Shown piece by piece: positions 8,165 to 16,480 of a stretch of DNA of 31,817 nucleotides (its first letter is position 1; each line of letters begins with the position of its first letter). Source of the DNA: Promethearchaeota archaeon (GTDB lineage Archaea > Asgardarchaeota > Lokiarchaeia > Sigynarchaeales > SOKP01); assembly GCA_019058515.1 (NCBI GenBank), contig JAHPYY010000131.1:1-31817 (forward strand). Reading direction: 5' to 3'. The notes below the pieces were generated by a model. It saw only the letters and a program-made list of their open reading frames with translations. It did no database searches and was not told the DNA's origin. The translations under genes and the position numbers were made by a program.

Positions 8165-9880
8165 ATGACAGAAGAACCATCAAAAATTAATGGAGGAGAT
8201 GTACTAGTTAAATGTCTCCTTAAAGAGAACGTAAAATATCTGTTTGGTATTCCTGGCGGTCAATTCCTAAACATGTACGACGCTATCTACAGGTGGGGAA
8301 AAGAAGCAGGTATTGAAACTGTATTATTTCGACACGAACAAGCCGCGGCCCACGCTGCAGACGCTTACGCTCGAGTTACTAATACTCCGGGAATCTGCTT
8401 TGGAACAGTAGGTCCTGGAGCGATTCATTTAGTACCAGGAGTAGCTACTGCCTGGGCAGACAATATCCCCGTAATCGCTATTGTGCCTCAAGTCAATAGT
8501 AAATTCCAAGATGCTTACACCCTACAGGGACAACTTGACCAATTAACCATGTTTAAACCAATTACAAAATATCAAAAATCAATTTGGAAATTAGAGGATA
8601 TCCCCGATGCAGTACAAAAAGTATTTAGAGAAGCAACAAGTGGAAGACCAAGACCTGTGTTGCTTGAAATATTCGAAGACGCATTTTTAGAAGAAATCGA
8701 AGAAGATAAAATTAATATAATTGGTAAAGAACAATATAGAGCGATTGAACCTCCCGCAATAAATCCAAAACTCGTTACTGAGGCGTTCAATATTCTGAAA
8801 AGCGCTCAAAAACCTATTATTGTTTCAGGAGGAGGTGTTTCACGATCTGGAGGCTGGGATTTATTACAAGAATTTGCAGAATACACCAAAATCCCAGTAA
8901 TAACTACGCTTATGGGTGTAGGAACGATGTCAAAGAATTCACAATGTCTTGTAGGATCAAGTGCAGCATCTGCTGCTGGTATGAAGGCAGCTTTAGAAGC
9001 TGATACTGTTCTTGCTTTGGGTACTAAGTTTTCTTATACTCTGGGACATGGAGACGAACCATTTTGGAAAGACTCTCAAAATTTAATTCAGGTTGATATA
9101 GATCCATCTATTATTGGAAGAGCGAAACCATTAACCTTAGGAGTTGTTGGAGATTGTAAGCTATTTCTAGCACAGATACTAGAAGAAGCAAAGAAAGGAG
9201 AAAAAGTAGCTAGTAGAGATTGGTTAAACGAATTAGTAGACATGAGAAATAATCAAATGGAAAAAACAAAGAAAAAAGCTTCAAGAGATAAATCACCAAT
9301 ACTCCCTCAAAGATTAGTAAAAGATGTATTAGAATTTATCGATGACGAGGCTATTCTAATCTGTGATGGAGGTGACATCGCTGTTTATGCTGTGGAACAA
9401 ATTGACTTTTATAATGACAGAAAACCTTTATCTTATCTTCAAGCGATTAGTATGGGTGAGCTTGGAGTAGCAGTGCCTTACGGAATTGGTGCGAAGTTAG
9501 CTAAACCAGATAAACAAGTTGTTGCGATTGCAGGTGATGGCGCATTTATGATAAATGTTCAGGATCTCGAGACAGCAGCTAGGTTAGGACTCAAAAACTT
9601 AATTTATGTTATTGCTAATAATAACGCATGGGGGATGATCAAATCTGGACAAAAATTATTTATGGGAAAGCGTTATATCGATGTAGATCTTCCAGAATTC
9701 AACTACGCAATATGCGCCGAAGGTTTTGGATGCTATGGAGAAGTTGTAAACGACCCAACTGAAATCAAACCTGCATTAGAGCGAGCAAAAAACTCAGGGA
9801 AACCAGCTATATTGGATGTTAAAATAGCTTTTGGAACGCCAGATGGAACCAAATTATTGGGAAGTATGGGAATTTTATAG
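8165..9880 (+). CDS. Thiamine-diphosphate-dependent enzyme, acetolactate synthase family
   Basis: Three-domain ThDP enzyme of 571 residues. The catalytic glutamate is E58 in 'LFRHEQAAAHAADAYAR', the central domain is about 200-340, and the C-terminal cofactor-binding motif runs from G457-D-G to N485-N-N ('AIAGDGAFMINVQDLETAARLG', then 'NNNAWGMIKSGQ'). Members either join two 2-oxoacids (acetolactate synthase) or decarboxylate or cleave them. Position 122 onward ('QGQLDQLTMFKPITKYQ') resembles the FQE/PITK region of acetolactate synthase, but no small regulatory subunit or other ilv gene is adjacent, so a catabolic (acetoin-forming) or 2-hydroxyacyl lyase role is also possible. Upstream starts at 8154 and 8157 run into TGA, so ATG 8165 is the first usable start. 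A zinc dehydrogenase follows after 71 bases and is probably co-transcribed. Soluble, cytosolic. Confidence 0.88.
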   Translation: MTEEPSKINGGDVLVKCLLKENVKYLFGIPGGQFLNMYDAIYRWGKEAGIETVLFRHEQAAAHAADAYARVTNTPGICFGTVGPGAIHLVPGVATAWADNIPVIAIVPQVNSKFQDAYTLQGQLDQLTMFKPITKYQKSIWKLEDIPDAVQKVFREATSGRPRPVLLEIFEDAFLEEIEEDKINIIGKEQYRAIEPPAINPKLVTEAFNILKSAQKPIIVSGGGVSRSGGWDLLQEFAEYTKIPVITTLMGVGTMSKNSQCLVGSSAASAAGMKAALEADTVLALGTKFSYTLGHGDEPFWKDSQNLIQVDIDPSIIGRAKPLTLGVVGDCKLFLAQILEEAKKGEKVASRDWLNELVDMRNNQMEKTKKKASRDKSPILPQRLVKDVLEFIDDEAILICDGGDIAVYAVEQIDFYNDRKPLSYLQAISMGELGVAVPYGIGAKLAKPDKQVVAIAGDGAFMINVQDLETAARLGLKNLIYVIANNNAWGMIKSGQKLFMGKRYIDVDLPEFNYAICAEGFGCYGEVVNDPTEIKPALERAKNSGKPAILDVKIAFGTPDGTKLLGSMGIL

Positions 9881-9951
9881 AACGATTTGGGAGAAATAAA
9901 TCCCAAATCAATTTCTATTATTTATAAAGTAAAATGAGGGAGAATTAAAAT

Positions 9952-10968
9952 TTGAAAGGAGCTATTTTTAAGGAAATTCACCACACAATAGTTACAGACG
10001 AATTAGAAAAACCATCTATACAATCTGATGAAGTACTTATTAAGGTAAAGTTTGTAGGGATTTGTGGTTCAGATGTGGAAAATTACCACACGGGTAAAAT
10101 GGGGCTTTCAGACAAAATAATTGGACATGAATTTTCGGGGGAAGTAGTTGAGGTGGGAAGTGCTGTTCGGAAGATAAAGCTTGGTACTCGAGTAACAGCA
10201 AATCCAGGAATCGCATGCGGAGAGTGTTATTGGTGTTTACATGCATTAGAGAATATGTGTAAGTTGCAGAATTATTCCTTGGGAACTACGGAACATGGAG
10301 CTATGCGAGAATATGTCAATGTAAAGGCTGAACGGTTACATATTTTACCAGATAAAGTGTCGTATGAAGAAGGCGCTACAGTAGAGCCGTTAGCCGTAGC
10401 AGTTTACGCCGTTCAGGAATCTGGACTTAAATTGGGAGATACAGCTGCTGTATTTGGTGCTGGATCCATTGGATTAATGGTGCTTCAAGTTTTAAAAGTC
10501 GTAGGTGCGAGTTATATTTATGTGATTGAACCAGTTGAATCTAAAAAAAAAAGAGCTCTTAAGCTGGGAGCAGATAAAGTGTTAGATCCGAAATCTTGGG
10601 CTAAGATCATAAGAATGACCGATAGAGTAGGTCCAGATCATGTTTTTGATTGCGTAGGGATACCACAAACGATAATGAATTCCATTGCCTTAGTTAAACG
10701 AGGAGGTCATATCACGATGATAGGTCTTCACGCTGGATCTTTTGAAATGAGGGGATTTATGGGATTATCCTTAAATAATATTACAATGAGAGGCGTATAC
10801 GGCTATAATCAAGATACATTCAAGACATCGGTGCGATTGTTCGAGCAAAAGAAAATAAGTATCGAAGATTATGTAACAAATAAGATATCTGTTTATGACG
10901 TACCTGCTATGTTTAAAAAGTTAGCTAATCCACCGCACGAGGAAATAAAGGTGTTAGTAGAATTTTAA
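9952..10968 (+). CDS. Zinc-dependent medium-chain alcohol dehydrogenase (butanediol/sorbitol/threonine dehydrogenase-like)
   Basis: NAD(P)-dependent oxidoreductase of the MDR family, 338 residues. Catalytic zinc ligands C38 (GICGSD), H59-E60 (GHE) and E145 (VEPLA); structural zinc ligands C89, C92, C95 and C103; Rossmann motif GAGSIG (169-174). The acidic E193 after the second strand favours NAD+ over NADP+. The substrate is likely a secondary alcohol, polyol or acyloin, but cannot be fixed. The start is TTG at 9952: the only nearby ATG (9933) meets a stop after four codons, and GAGGGAG lies about 10 bases upstream of the TTG. It follows the ThDP enzyme by 71 bases, consistent with an operon in which the two act in sequence. 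A decayed copy of its C-terminal part is at 14341. Confidence 0.92.
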   Translation: MKGAIFKEIHHTIVTDELEKPSIQSDEVLIKVKFVGICGSDVENYHTGKMGLSDKIIGHEFSGEVVEVGSAVRKIKLGTRVTANPGIACGECYWCLHALENMCKLQNYSLGTTEHGAMREYVNVKAERLHILPDKVSYEEGATVEPLAVAVYAVQESGLKLGDTAAVFGAGSIGLMVLQVLKVVGASYIYVIEPVESKKKRALKLGADKVLDPKSWAKIIRMTDRVGPDHVFDCVGIPQTIMNSIALVKRGGHITMIGLHAGSFEMRGFMGLSLNNITMRGVYGYNQDTFKTSVRLFEQKKISIEDYVTNKISVYDVPAMFKKLANPPHEEIKVLVEF

Positions 10969-10976
10969 AAAAGTTG

Positions 10977-10990
10977 ACTTTTTTTTAATT
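10977..10990 (+). terminator. Oligo-T terminator after the dehydrogenase
   Basis: A run of eight T beginning about 11 bases after the stop codon, in the position expected for the end of the ThDP-enzyme/dehydrogenase transcript. Confidence 0.45.
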
Positions 10991-11117
10991 ACTTTTAGAA
11001 ACTCTTTTAGTGAAACATGTTAAATATGCATTTTCAAATATATTTAAATTCTAATAACTGATTAGAAATATACAAGTTTTATCTGTTTTAAAATAAATTA
11101 AATTAGAGTGAGATACA

Positions 11118-11999
11118 TTGAAGAAAAAAGACTTATTTCTATTAATAACATTTGTTATATCGCTAATGGTTTTTGCCATCATATTCATTCTCGCAGAATT
11201 AAAAAGAATATTCGGGATTGATTTAGTACCCGGTGAGTATGTTAGTGAATTCATTAAATTCCTACCAGGAAATCTGTGGATAAACACTTTATTGTTGTAC
11301 CTAATGCCAATTGGAGCTTTCGTGCTGTTTTACCTTCTCGCACCTTATTTCGTTGTTTTTTACTTGAAGCTGCATAGAATACTCTATACTTTTAGAAAAA
11401 AACCTGTGTATGGAATTGTTAAACTATCTGACGAGGTGGGAGTGGGTAAAATTTTTTTACGAGGTTTTATCCCATGCTTGTTTTCGTTAACAATTAGTGC
11501 GTTGATGGTCCAGTTTGGATTTGGACCATTACTCAGAACAATTGGAGAAGACACTCAAATTTTAAATTTGGCAGAAGCTGTGTTTCTTGGAACTTTCTTC
11601 TTTGCTTTTTTGACTCCCTTAGTTTTTTTCCCTATTTATCTAATGGAAGATTGTGGTTTAATTTCCTACAGGAAATTTCTTGACGATCGCAGAGCCCCCC
11701 ATTTAGAGGGAACAAATGTGTTATTCATGAACCTATTGGAATCCTTTTCAGGATATTCGACTATTATCGTGTTAATAATGTATATCTGGGGAACATTAGA
11801 ATATTACTTTACGGAACTTGAACCTGGAAATCCCGCAGTTTTAACCCCTTTTATATTGATCCTGCTTCCATTTATCGTAATTGGATTAATTTCCATTCCG
11901 GTTTTTCTCTACGAGTTTAAGCTCGATAAATTAAGGGAAACAGTTCGTGAGAAAATCGAAAAGTACAACTTACCACTCATAGACCTTCCAGATGTTTAA
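11118..11999 (+). CDS. Multi-pass integral membrane protein of unknown function
   Basis: A 293-residue membrane protein with about six to seven hydrophobic segments: roughly 6-26, 55-83, 112-135, 150-175, 210-230 and 243-266. It ends in a charged cytosolic tail (KLRETVREKIEKYNLPL). Polar loops contain 'SYRKFLDDRRAPHLEGTN' (about 177-194). There is no recognisable catalytic or transport signature and I do not know the family. The start is TTG at 11118, preceded by GAGTGAG; it gives a short basic N-terminus (MKKKD) directly before the first helix, as expected. The gap of about 150 bases with a T-run after the dehydrogenase suggests a separate transcript. Confidence 0.8.
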   Translation: MKKKDLFLLITFVISLMVFAIIFILAELKRIFGIDLVPGEYVSEFIKFLPGNLWINTLLLYLMPIGAFVLFYLLAPYFVVFYLKLHRILYTFRKKPVYGIVKLSDEVGVGKIFLRGFIPCLFSLTISALMVQFGFGPLLRTIGEDTQILNLAEAVFLGTFFFAFLTPLVFFPIYLMEDCGLISYRKFLDDRRAPHLEGTNVLFMNLLESFSGYSTIIVLIMYIWGTLEYYFTELEPGNPAVLTPFILILLPFIVIGLISIPVFLYEFKLDKLRETVREKIEKYNLPLIDLPDV

Positions 12000-12052
12000 A
12001 GATTAGAAGAATAATGCTTGAGCATCCATTTCAATAAAATTAACGTATATAA

Positions 12053-12068
12053 TTTTCTTTTTTCTTTT
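12053..12068 (+). terminator. T-rich terminator after the membrane protein
   Basis: A pyrimidine run of fourteen T broken by two C, about 55 bases past the stop. The same string followed by AAG recurs at about 31701-31716 after another membrane-protein gene. Confidence 0.45.
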
Positions 12069-12187
12069 AAGTTAAGTGAGTAAGCTACTATTCTCCCAAT
12101 GTGTCACATATAACATTATTTATTTATAGTATAGAAAACAACTATATTCAATTAAGTTTATGAGAATTCTAATGAAGTGGTAATTTA

Positions 12188-14200
12188 ATGAGAAAATTGA
12201 AAATTCCAACTACGATACTTCTTTGTATTTCAATAGTTTGTCTACTATGCGTAGTTATCTCATCTAACTCGAATATTCTATCAGAGAGTCAAATTTGTTC
12301 CGTTAAAATAGATTCAGATACCATCCACAATTCGAATTCAGTCGATTTAACTGATGTAGTAGAATTAGAAAATTTTTTAGACGATCTCATTATTCCAGAG
12401 ATAGAGAAATCACATACCGTTGGATGTGCTATTTCAGTTGTTAGCAACGGCACCATACTATTATCTAAAGGATATGGGTATGCGGATCTAGAAAATAATA
12501 AACCAGTTAATGCGAATACTACCCTCTTTCGAATAGCATCCGTATCCAAACCAATTACAGCCACCGCAGTAATGCAACTTGTCGAACAAGGAAAGCTTGA
12601 TCTAAACGAAGATGTGAATACATACTTGAAAGATTTCCAACTTCCTCAAATATATCCCCAACCAGTTACATTACATCATCTTTTAACTCATACCGCAGGA
12701 TTTGAAGAAGGATTCCTCTGCTATCTTTACAATAGAGAAACTAGCGATATCACGCTGGGAGAAGTATTGGCGGGAGGTATTCCAAGGCAACCGTGGGCTC
12801 CCGGAACGATTGCATCCTATTCCAATTACGGATTAGCGTTGGCAGGTTACATCGTGGAGGTAGTATCGGGAGACCTTTACGAGGAATATGTTGAAGAAAA
12901 CATTTTAAAACCATTGGGAATGGAACACACAACTGCCTGGCAACCTGTACCATTGGATATAGTGAGTGATCTCTCAAATGGGTACGATTACTATGGCGAT
13001 GAATATGTCGAACTACCGTTTGAATATATAAGCACACCTCCTGCCGGAGGAATTAGCGCATCGGCAACCGATATGGCAAAATTTATGATGGCTCACTTAG
13101 GGAGAGGTCAGTATAACGGGATTAGGATTTTATCCGAAGAGATGATTGACGAAATGCATTCAAACCATTTCTCACCTCATTCAGGACTCAATAGTATCTG
13201 TTATGGGCTTTTTGAATCTAATGTGAATGGTATGAGACTTCTCTTGCATGGGGGAGACATTTATGGATTTCACACAACACTATTCCTTTTTCCAGAGAAA
13301 GGTGTTGGCTTTTTCATGTCTGTAAATACAAATACTGGCGTAAATGTAGGAAATCTAATACTCGATGAATGGTTCAAGCGCTATTTGCTAAGCTACGAAT
13401 CCGATCCATCCGCCGTAACTCCTTTGTCGGGTTTTCAAAATCGAGTTGGAAGGGTAACAGGTGAATTTATATCAACTCGTAGGAATCACCAAAATGTGGC
13501 TAAAATCGCCATTATATCTCCGGCTAGTTCTGCCAACCTTTTTAACACAATCCAAGTTTCAGCTAACCCAGATGGAACGATACAAGTCTTAGGACTAACT
13601 TTGGTTGAAACAGAACCATTATTATTTGAAGAAGTAAATGGCTTAAATTTTAAAGTTGCTTTCATAGAAGGAGCAGATGGGCAGATCGCATTCATGTACA
13701 TTAATGGCGGCGTTGCCTCCTATAATAAGATGCAATGGTACGACACCGCGGCATTTCAATTCACCTTTTTGATATTGCTTTTAGGGATTTACGCATCAGC
13801 TATATTTGTATGGATAATAAAACTAATTCTCAATTATAAGCGCAAGGAAAAGAAAGAAACAGCTAATGGCTGGCGAGCTGGATGGGTAGTGTTTGGAAAC
13901 GGATTATCGCTGTTTGCGTTAACCTTTTTAATTTACTTTGGATTGCAATATATAATCCAATTAGGAATGCCTAATGTTTTATATTTCTTAGGATTTACCA
14001 TGATTATTCCTATAGTTTCTGTTGTATTGACTTGTTTTACAATATATTACTGCTATTTGATGTGGTTTGGGAAAGGAGCTCCTGAAAAGAAAATTCAATG
14101 GGGTATTAAGAGTAGAATTTACTATTCTATTATTATGGTAATGGGATTATATTCCGTATGGTTCTATTTATACTGGAATTTGCTTGGATTTAACTTTTAA
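12188..14200 (+). CDS. Membrane-anchored class C beta-lactamase-like serine hydrolase
   Basis: The first 400 residues form a beta-lactamase/penicillin-binding-protein-like domain: SxxK at S118-K121 ('RIASVSKPIT'), YxN at Y211-N213 ('YSNYGLALAGY') and H354-G-G ('LLLHGGD') in the place of KTG. A signal peptide or anchor is at about 8-26. After a beta-rich linker (about 405-515) come four transmembrane helices at about 522-549, 565-590, 597-625 and 645-665. The catalytic domain should therefore lie outside the cell, held at the membrane. Relatives act as D-aminopeptidases, esterases or amidases. True beta-lactamase activity is unlikely to be the native role, since archaea lack the bacterial type of peptidoglycan. 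Longer than usual family members (about 350-450) because of the C-terminal membrane part. A TATA-like box TTTATTTATAGTATAG (about 12119-12134) precedes it; ATG 12188 directly starts the signal sequence. Confidence 0.9.
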   Translation: MRKLKIPTTILLCISIVCLLCVVISSNSNILSESQICSVKIDSDTIHNSNSVDLTDVVELENFLDDLIIPEIEKSHTVGCAISVVSNGTILLSKGYGYADLENNKPVNANTTLFRIASVSKPITATAVMQLVEQGKLDLNEDVNTYLKDFQLPQIYPQPVTLHHLLTHTAGFEEGFLCYLYNRETSDITLGEVLAGGIPRQPWAPGTIASYSNYGLALAGYIVEVVSGDLYEEYVEENILKPLGMEHTTAWQPVPLDIVSDLSNGYDYYGDEYVELPFEYISTPPAGGISASATDMAKFMMAHLGRGQYNGIRILSEEMIDEMHSNHFSPHSGLNSICYGLFESNVNGMRLLLHGGDIYGFHTTLFLFPEKGVGFFMSVNTNTGVNVGNLILDEWFKRYLLSYESDPSAVTPLSGFQNRVGRVTGEFISTRRNHQNVAKIAIISPASSANLFNTIQVSANPDGTIQVLGLTLVETEPLLFEEVNGLNFKVAFIEGADGQIAFMYINGGVASYNKMQWYDTAAFQFTFLILLLGIYASAIFVWIIKLILNYKRKEKKETANGWRAGWVVFGNGLSLFALTFLIYFGLQYIIQLGMPNVLYFLGFTMIIPIVSVVLTCFTIYYCYLMWFGKGAPEKKIQWGIKSRIYYSIIMVMGLYSVWFYLYWNLLGFNF

Positions 14201-14201
14201 A

Positions 14202-14218
14202 TTTTTTCCCTATTTTTT
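14202..14218 (+). terminator. T-rich terminator after the serine hydrolase
   Basis: Two runs of six T separated by CCCTA directly after the stop codon. Confidence 0.4.
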
Positions 14219-14340
14219 AACTATTCTTTCCACATAATCTCACATCTGGTTACGACACTTCAGCTTTAAATGATATCCTATATATGTCCAAACCGTAAGA
14301 TTCATATTCTCATCTAAAAGGTGTTATTTAAGATTGCTTA

Positions 14341-14571
14341 TTGAGAATAACTAAAAAAAATGTGACTGGAGTTCATCCGACACCTTTCGAAATGAAAGGA
14401 TTTATGCAACTTGCCTTGAACAACCTCACAATGAGGGATATGTACGGATATAATCAAGAAATCTTCAAAGCGGCCATCCGTCTAATCGAACTAAAGAAGG
14501 TAAGTATTGACAAAATTGTTTTGATAAAGATGTGTATCTTGGATAATTTCAAATCTTTCTATGATAGTTAA
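14341..14571 (+). pseudogene. Decayed C-terminal fragment of a zinc alcohol dehydrogenase
   Basis: The open frame encodes 76 residues that align with positions about 252-322 of the intact dehydrogenase at 9952-10968. 'FEMKGFMQLALNNLTMRDMYGYNQEIF' corresponds to 'FEMRGFMGLSLNNITMRGVYGYNQDTF', and 'RLIELKKVSID' to 'RLFEQKKISIE'. The catalytic domain and most of the Rossmann fold are absent. No ATG is present at the 5' end, and the similarity fades after 'FKSFYD'. About a third of the bases in the matched part differ, so this is an old duplicate or the relic of a related gene, not a recent copy. It lies 3.4 kb downstream of the intact gene, on the same strand. Expression as a peptide is unlikely. 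Confidence 0.75.
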
Positions 14572-14734
14572 TTATCTGGATCTCAATATCAAAGGGATTT
14601 TATTAATTTCTTACATATTTAATCTACTCTTTGTTCGTTATTGTGTATTGAAATATATTAAAAAAAGTATCTTTTAAAAGTGACCCCAATGATTAATTTC
14701 GTAGTACGGTAGTAAAAATAACAGGGGTTATTTT

Positions 14735-14915
14735 ATGGGAAAAATTGAATTCAATTCAAAAACTATTAAGAAAAGTATAAAATATGGTGATCTAAATTAA
14801 CATTAGAGGTTTTGCTTATTTAAATTTAGAAAGTGAGCATGTTTCACATTATGGACAAGAACGGTGGGATAACTTTATCCAAGACTATAGAAAAACGCAT
14901 TCAGAATTTCCAAGA
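14735..14915 (+). pseudogene. Out-of-frame 5' part of the DUF2378-like gene
   Basis: An ATG at 14735 opens 21 codons (ending IKKSIKYGDLN) and stops at TAA 14798-14800. The reading frame of the next gene is open from 14796 and, before its first ATG at 14916, already encodes protein-like sequence ('IRGFAYLNLESEHVSHYG', 'WDNFIQDYRKTHSEFPR'). Skipping one base near 14798 would join both parts into one protein of about 205 residues with the expected N-terminal helices. Either the gene is frameshifted in this organism or the read has a one-base error. No start codon lies between the stop at 14793 and 14916. Confidence 0.6.
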
Positions 14916-15350
14916 ATGGTGTTGTCTGCGAATCTTATGCCCACAGAGATTTACATCTCATTTGTAGAGGAATTAATTAAGGAGTATTACGATGGTAATC
15001 AAAGAGTATATTGGGTTTTTGGACGGAATGCTGCCAAAACGACTTTGGGTGAAAAGGGACTCTTAAATGTGTATATACGACGAAAAAGAAGTCCAAAGGA
15101 TTTTATCTCTTCCATATTAGCTCGTATCTGGACTAATTACTTTGACGAGGGAAGAGAGTCTTTTGAACTTGAGGGAAACGTAGTGCATGCTCGTGTATTA
15201 GATCTACCAAATTATCACCCTATTTACGAGTTTACGATAATGGGATACACTGAGAGCGCATTGGAAATAGTGGGTATAAATGTTAAAGAAATAAAGAAAA
15301 TAAAAAGTAGTGCTAAAGAAATCTATTATCAATTTGTTGTAGATCTATGA
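14916..15350 (+). CDS. DUF2378-like protein (heme-NO-binding-like fold), 5' end displaced by a frameshift
   Basis: From ATG 14916 the frame encodes 144 residues. The pattern is that of a helical bundle ('IYISFVEELIKEYY', 'RVYWVFGRNAAKTTLG', 'DFISSILARIWTNYFDEG') followed by a small sheet ending in 'IKSSAKEIYYQFVVDL'. This order resembles the DUF2378/TIGR02265 proteins first listed in myxobacteria, which share the HNOB/V4R-like fold; I judge this by eye only. These proteins are thought to be sensory or regulatory, with no proven ligand. The N-terminal helices lie upstream in another frame (see 14735-14915), so the shorter product is probably not the complete ancestral protein. Its last 22 bases overlap, tail to tail, the winged-helix gene on the other strand. 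Confidence 0.6.
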   Translation: MVLSANLMPTEIYISFVEELIKEYYDGNQRVYWVFGRNAAKTTLGEKGLLNVYIRRKRSPKDFISSILARIWTNYFDEGRESFELEGNVVHARVLDLPNYHPIYEFTIMGYTESALEIVGINVKEIKKIKSSAKEIYYQFVVDL

Positions 15351-15628
15351 TAATGTTTATCTAGTTTTAAGTCGAAATAATCGTTTATCAATGTATAAAA
15401 CTTTTTTAACGCTTCTTTACCCCGATCTGTAGTTTGATATCTAATGTTATCCGACTCGTCGATATGTTCAATCAAATTCCGAGAAGTCAGAAACTCAAGC
15501 ACTTCTTTTATTACGCTGGTTTTTAAGCGAGTTTCTCTTAATAACCATGTTTGGGTTCGTTTTTTCCTTAAGCAAGACTGTAATACTTCAGACCAGATTT
15601 CAAATTTGCTCCGTCTCGAAGAAGCCAT
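15329..15628 (-). CDS. Winged-helix DNA-binding protein, HTH_45 type
   Basis: A 99-residue archaeal regulator. The core 'SKFEIWSEVLQSCLRKKRTQTWLLRETRLKTSVIKEVLEFLTSRNLIEHI' forms helix, turn and recognition helix, followed by the wing 'NIRYQTTDRGKEALKKF', whose 'T-x-x-G' is typical of HTH_45 proteins. Such proteins are usually dimeric local transcription factors; the C-terminal helix (ALKKFYTLINDYFDL) is a likely dimer contact. It follows the four-helix membrane protein gene by 24 bases on the same strand, so both are probably one operon, perhaps a membrane sensor with its regulator. The stop end overlaps the DUF2378-like gene by 22 bases. Confidence 0.85.
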   Translation of the reverse strand: MASSRRSKFEIWSEVLQSCLRKKRTQTWLLRETRLKTSVIKEVLEFLTSRNLIEHIDESDNIRYQTTDRGKEALKKFYTLINDYFDLKLDKHYHRSTTN

Positions 15629-15652
15629 AGCTATATTTTACATTTTTGATGA

Positions 15653-16327
15653 TTAATTTTCTAATTCCTGAGCCCATTCTTCTAATTTTGGGAATAAATT
15701 TTCCCATTTTACAATCTCGTTCCTTATTTTCAATGAAGTTATGAAGCTTGCAATCCAAAAGGTGACCATTAATAGAAATATTATTGCAATAGTAAGGTTT
15801 GCATTCTCAACGTCTAAAAGAGTTGCAAACAGGATCGTAACAAATATACCTGAAATAAAGTTAAACCCCAAGAATAAACTCACTAATTTACTTAAGTTTG
15901 TTTTTTCTTTTGAATAACGGTTAAAGAACGCATAAAAGTTGTTTATATACGGAATAATCGCATCGAAGATCTGAGAGTTATCTCCCTTTTTAGACCTGTT
16001 GCGATTTATTAAGCGGTTTCCTCTGATTATAAAAGCACCATAAAGGGAAAGTTGTATTCCGATTTGAAATACAAATATTATTAGTAAAACAGTCTCAAGT
16101 ATTGTTACTATAGTTCCAAATAGGCCATAACGTTGAGCTATCGCTGTTGTTACTTGTCCTGTTATAAGTGAAGAAATCCAAATAATAAGATTTGTCGTTG
16201 CAAATAAAAAAAACAAGATAAGCGTAGAAAAATGTATTAAAAATAATCGATTCACCTTTTCTATTTTTGATGACAATAATTTTTGACTTTGAATTAACCC
16301 ATTATTCCTTTTCTCGTTCTTATTCAT
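15653..16327 (-). CDS. Four-helix integral membrane protein of unknown function
   Basis: 224 residues with four hydrophobic segments (about 30-55, 71-101, 147-171 and 178-199). A basic cytosolic N-terminus precedes the first; a polar loop of about 45 residues ('RNRSKKGDNSQIFDAIIPYIN') separates the second and third; and an acidic amphipathic tail (KWENLFPKLEEWAQELEN) ends the chain. No cysteine pairs or enzyme motifs are present. The start is supported by a good ribosome-binding site, GAGGTG, five bases before ATG. Co-transcription with the downstream winged-helix gene suggests a sensing or anti-regulator role, which is only an inference. Family not recognised. Confidence 0.8.
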   Translation of the reverse strand: MNKNEKRNNGLIQSQKLLSSKIEKVNRLFLIHFSTLILFFLFATTNLIIWISSLITGQVTTAIAQRYGLFGTIVTILETVLLIIFVFQIGIQLSLYGAFIIRGNRLINRNRSKKGDNSQIFDAIIPYINNFYAFFNRYSKEKTNLSKLVSLFLGFNFISGIFVTILFATLLDVENANLTIAIIFLLMVTFWIASFITSLKIRNEIVKWENLFPKLEEWAQELEN

Positions 16328-16480
16328 GTCTTCACCTCTAATGTAGTTACAATATACAACGCAGCACGAGTATTTAAGCGTGTAAGGTGAAATAGTAGCT
16401 AGGGACTATTAGTCCTCTATTATTTATTAATAGATAACGTTTGATATACTATATATTTTGGATAAAAAGCTTAAATTTAA

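Noticed and set aside
12289..13701. Minus-strand open frames within the serine hydrolase gene
   Set aside because: They are shadows of a gene with intact SxxK, YxN and HGG motifs; their translations show no domain or balanced composition.
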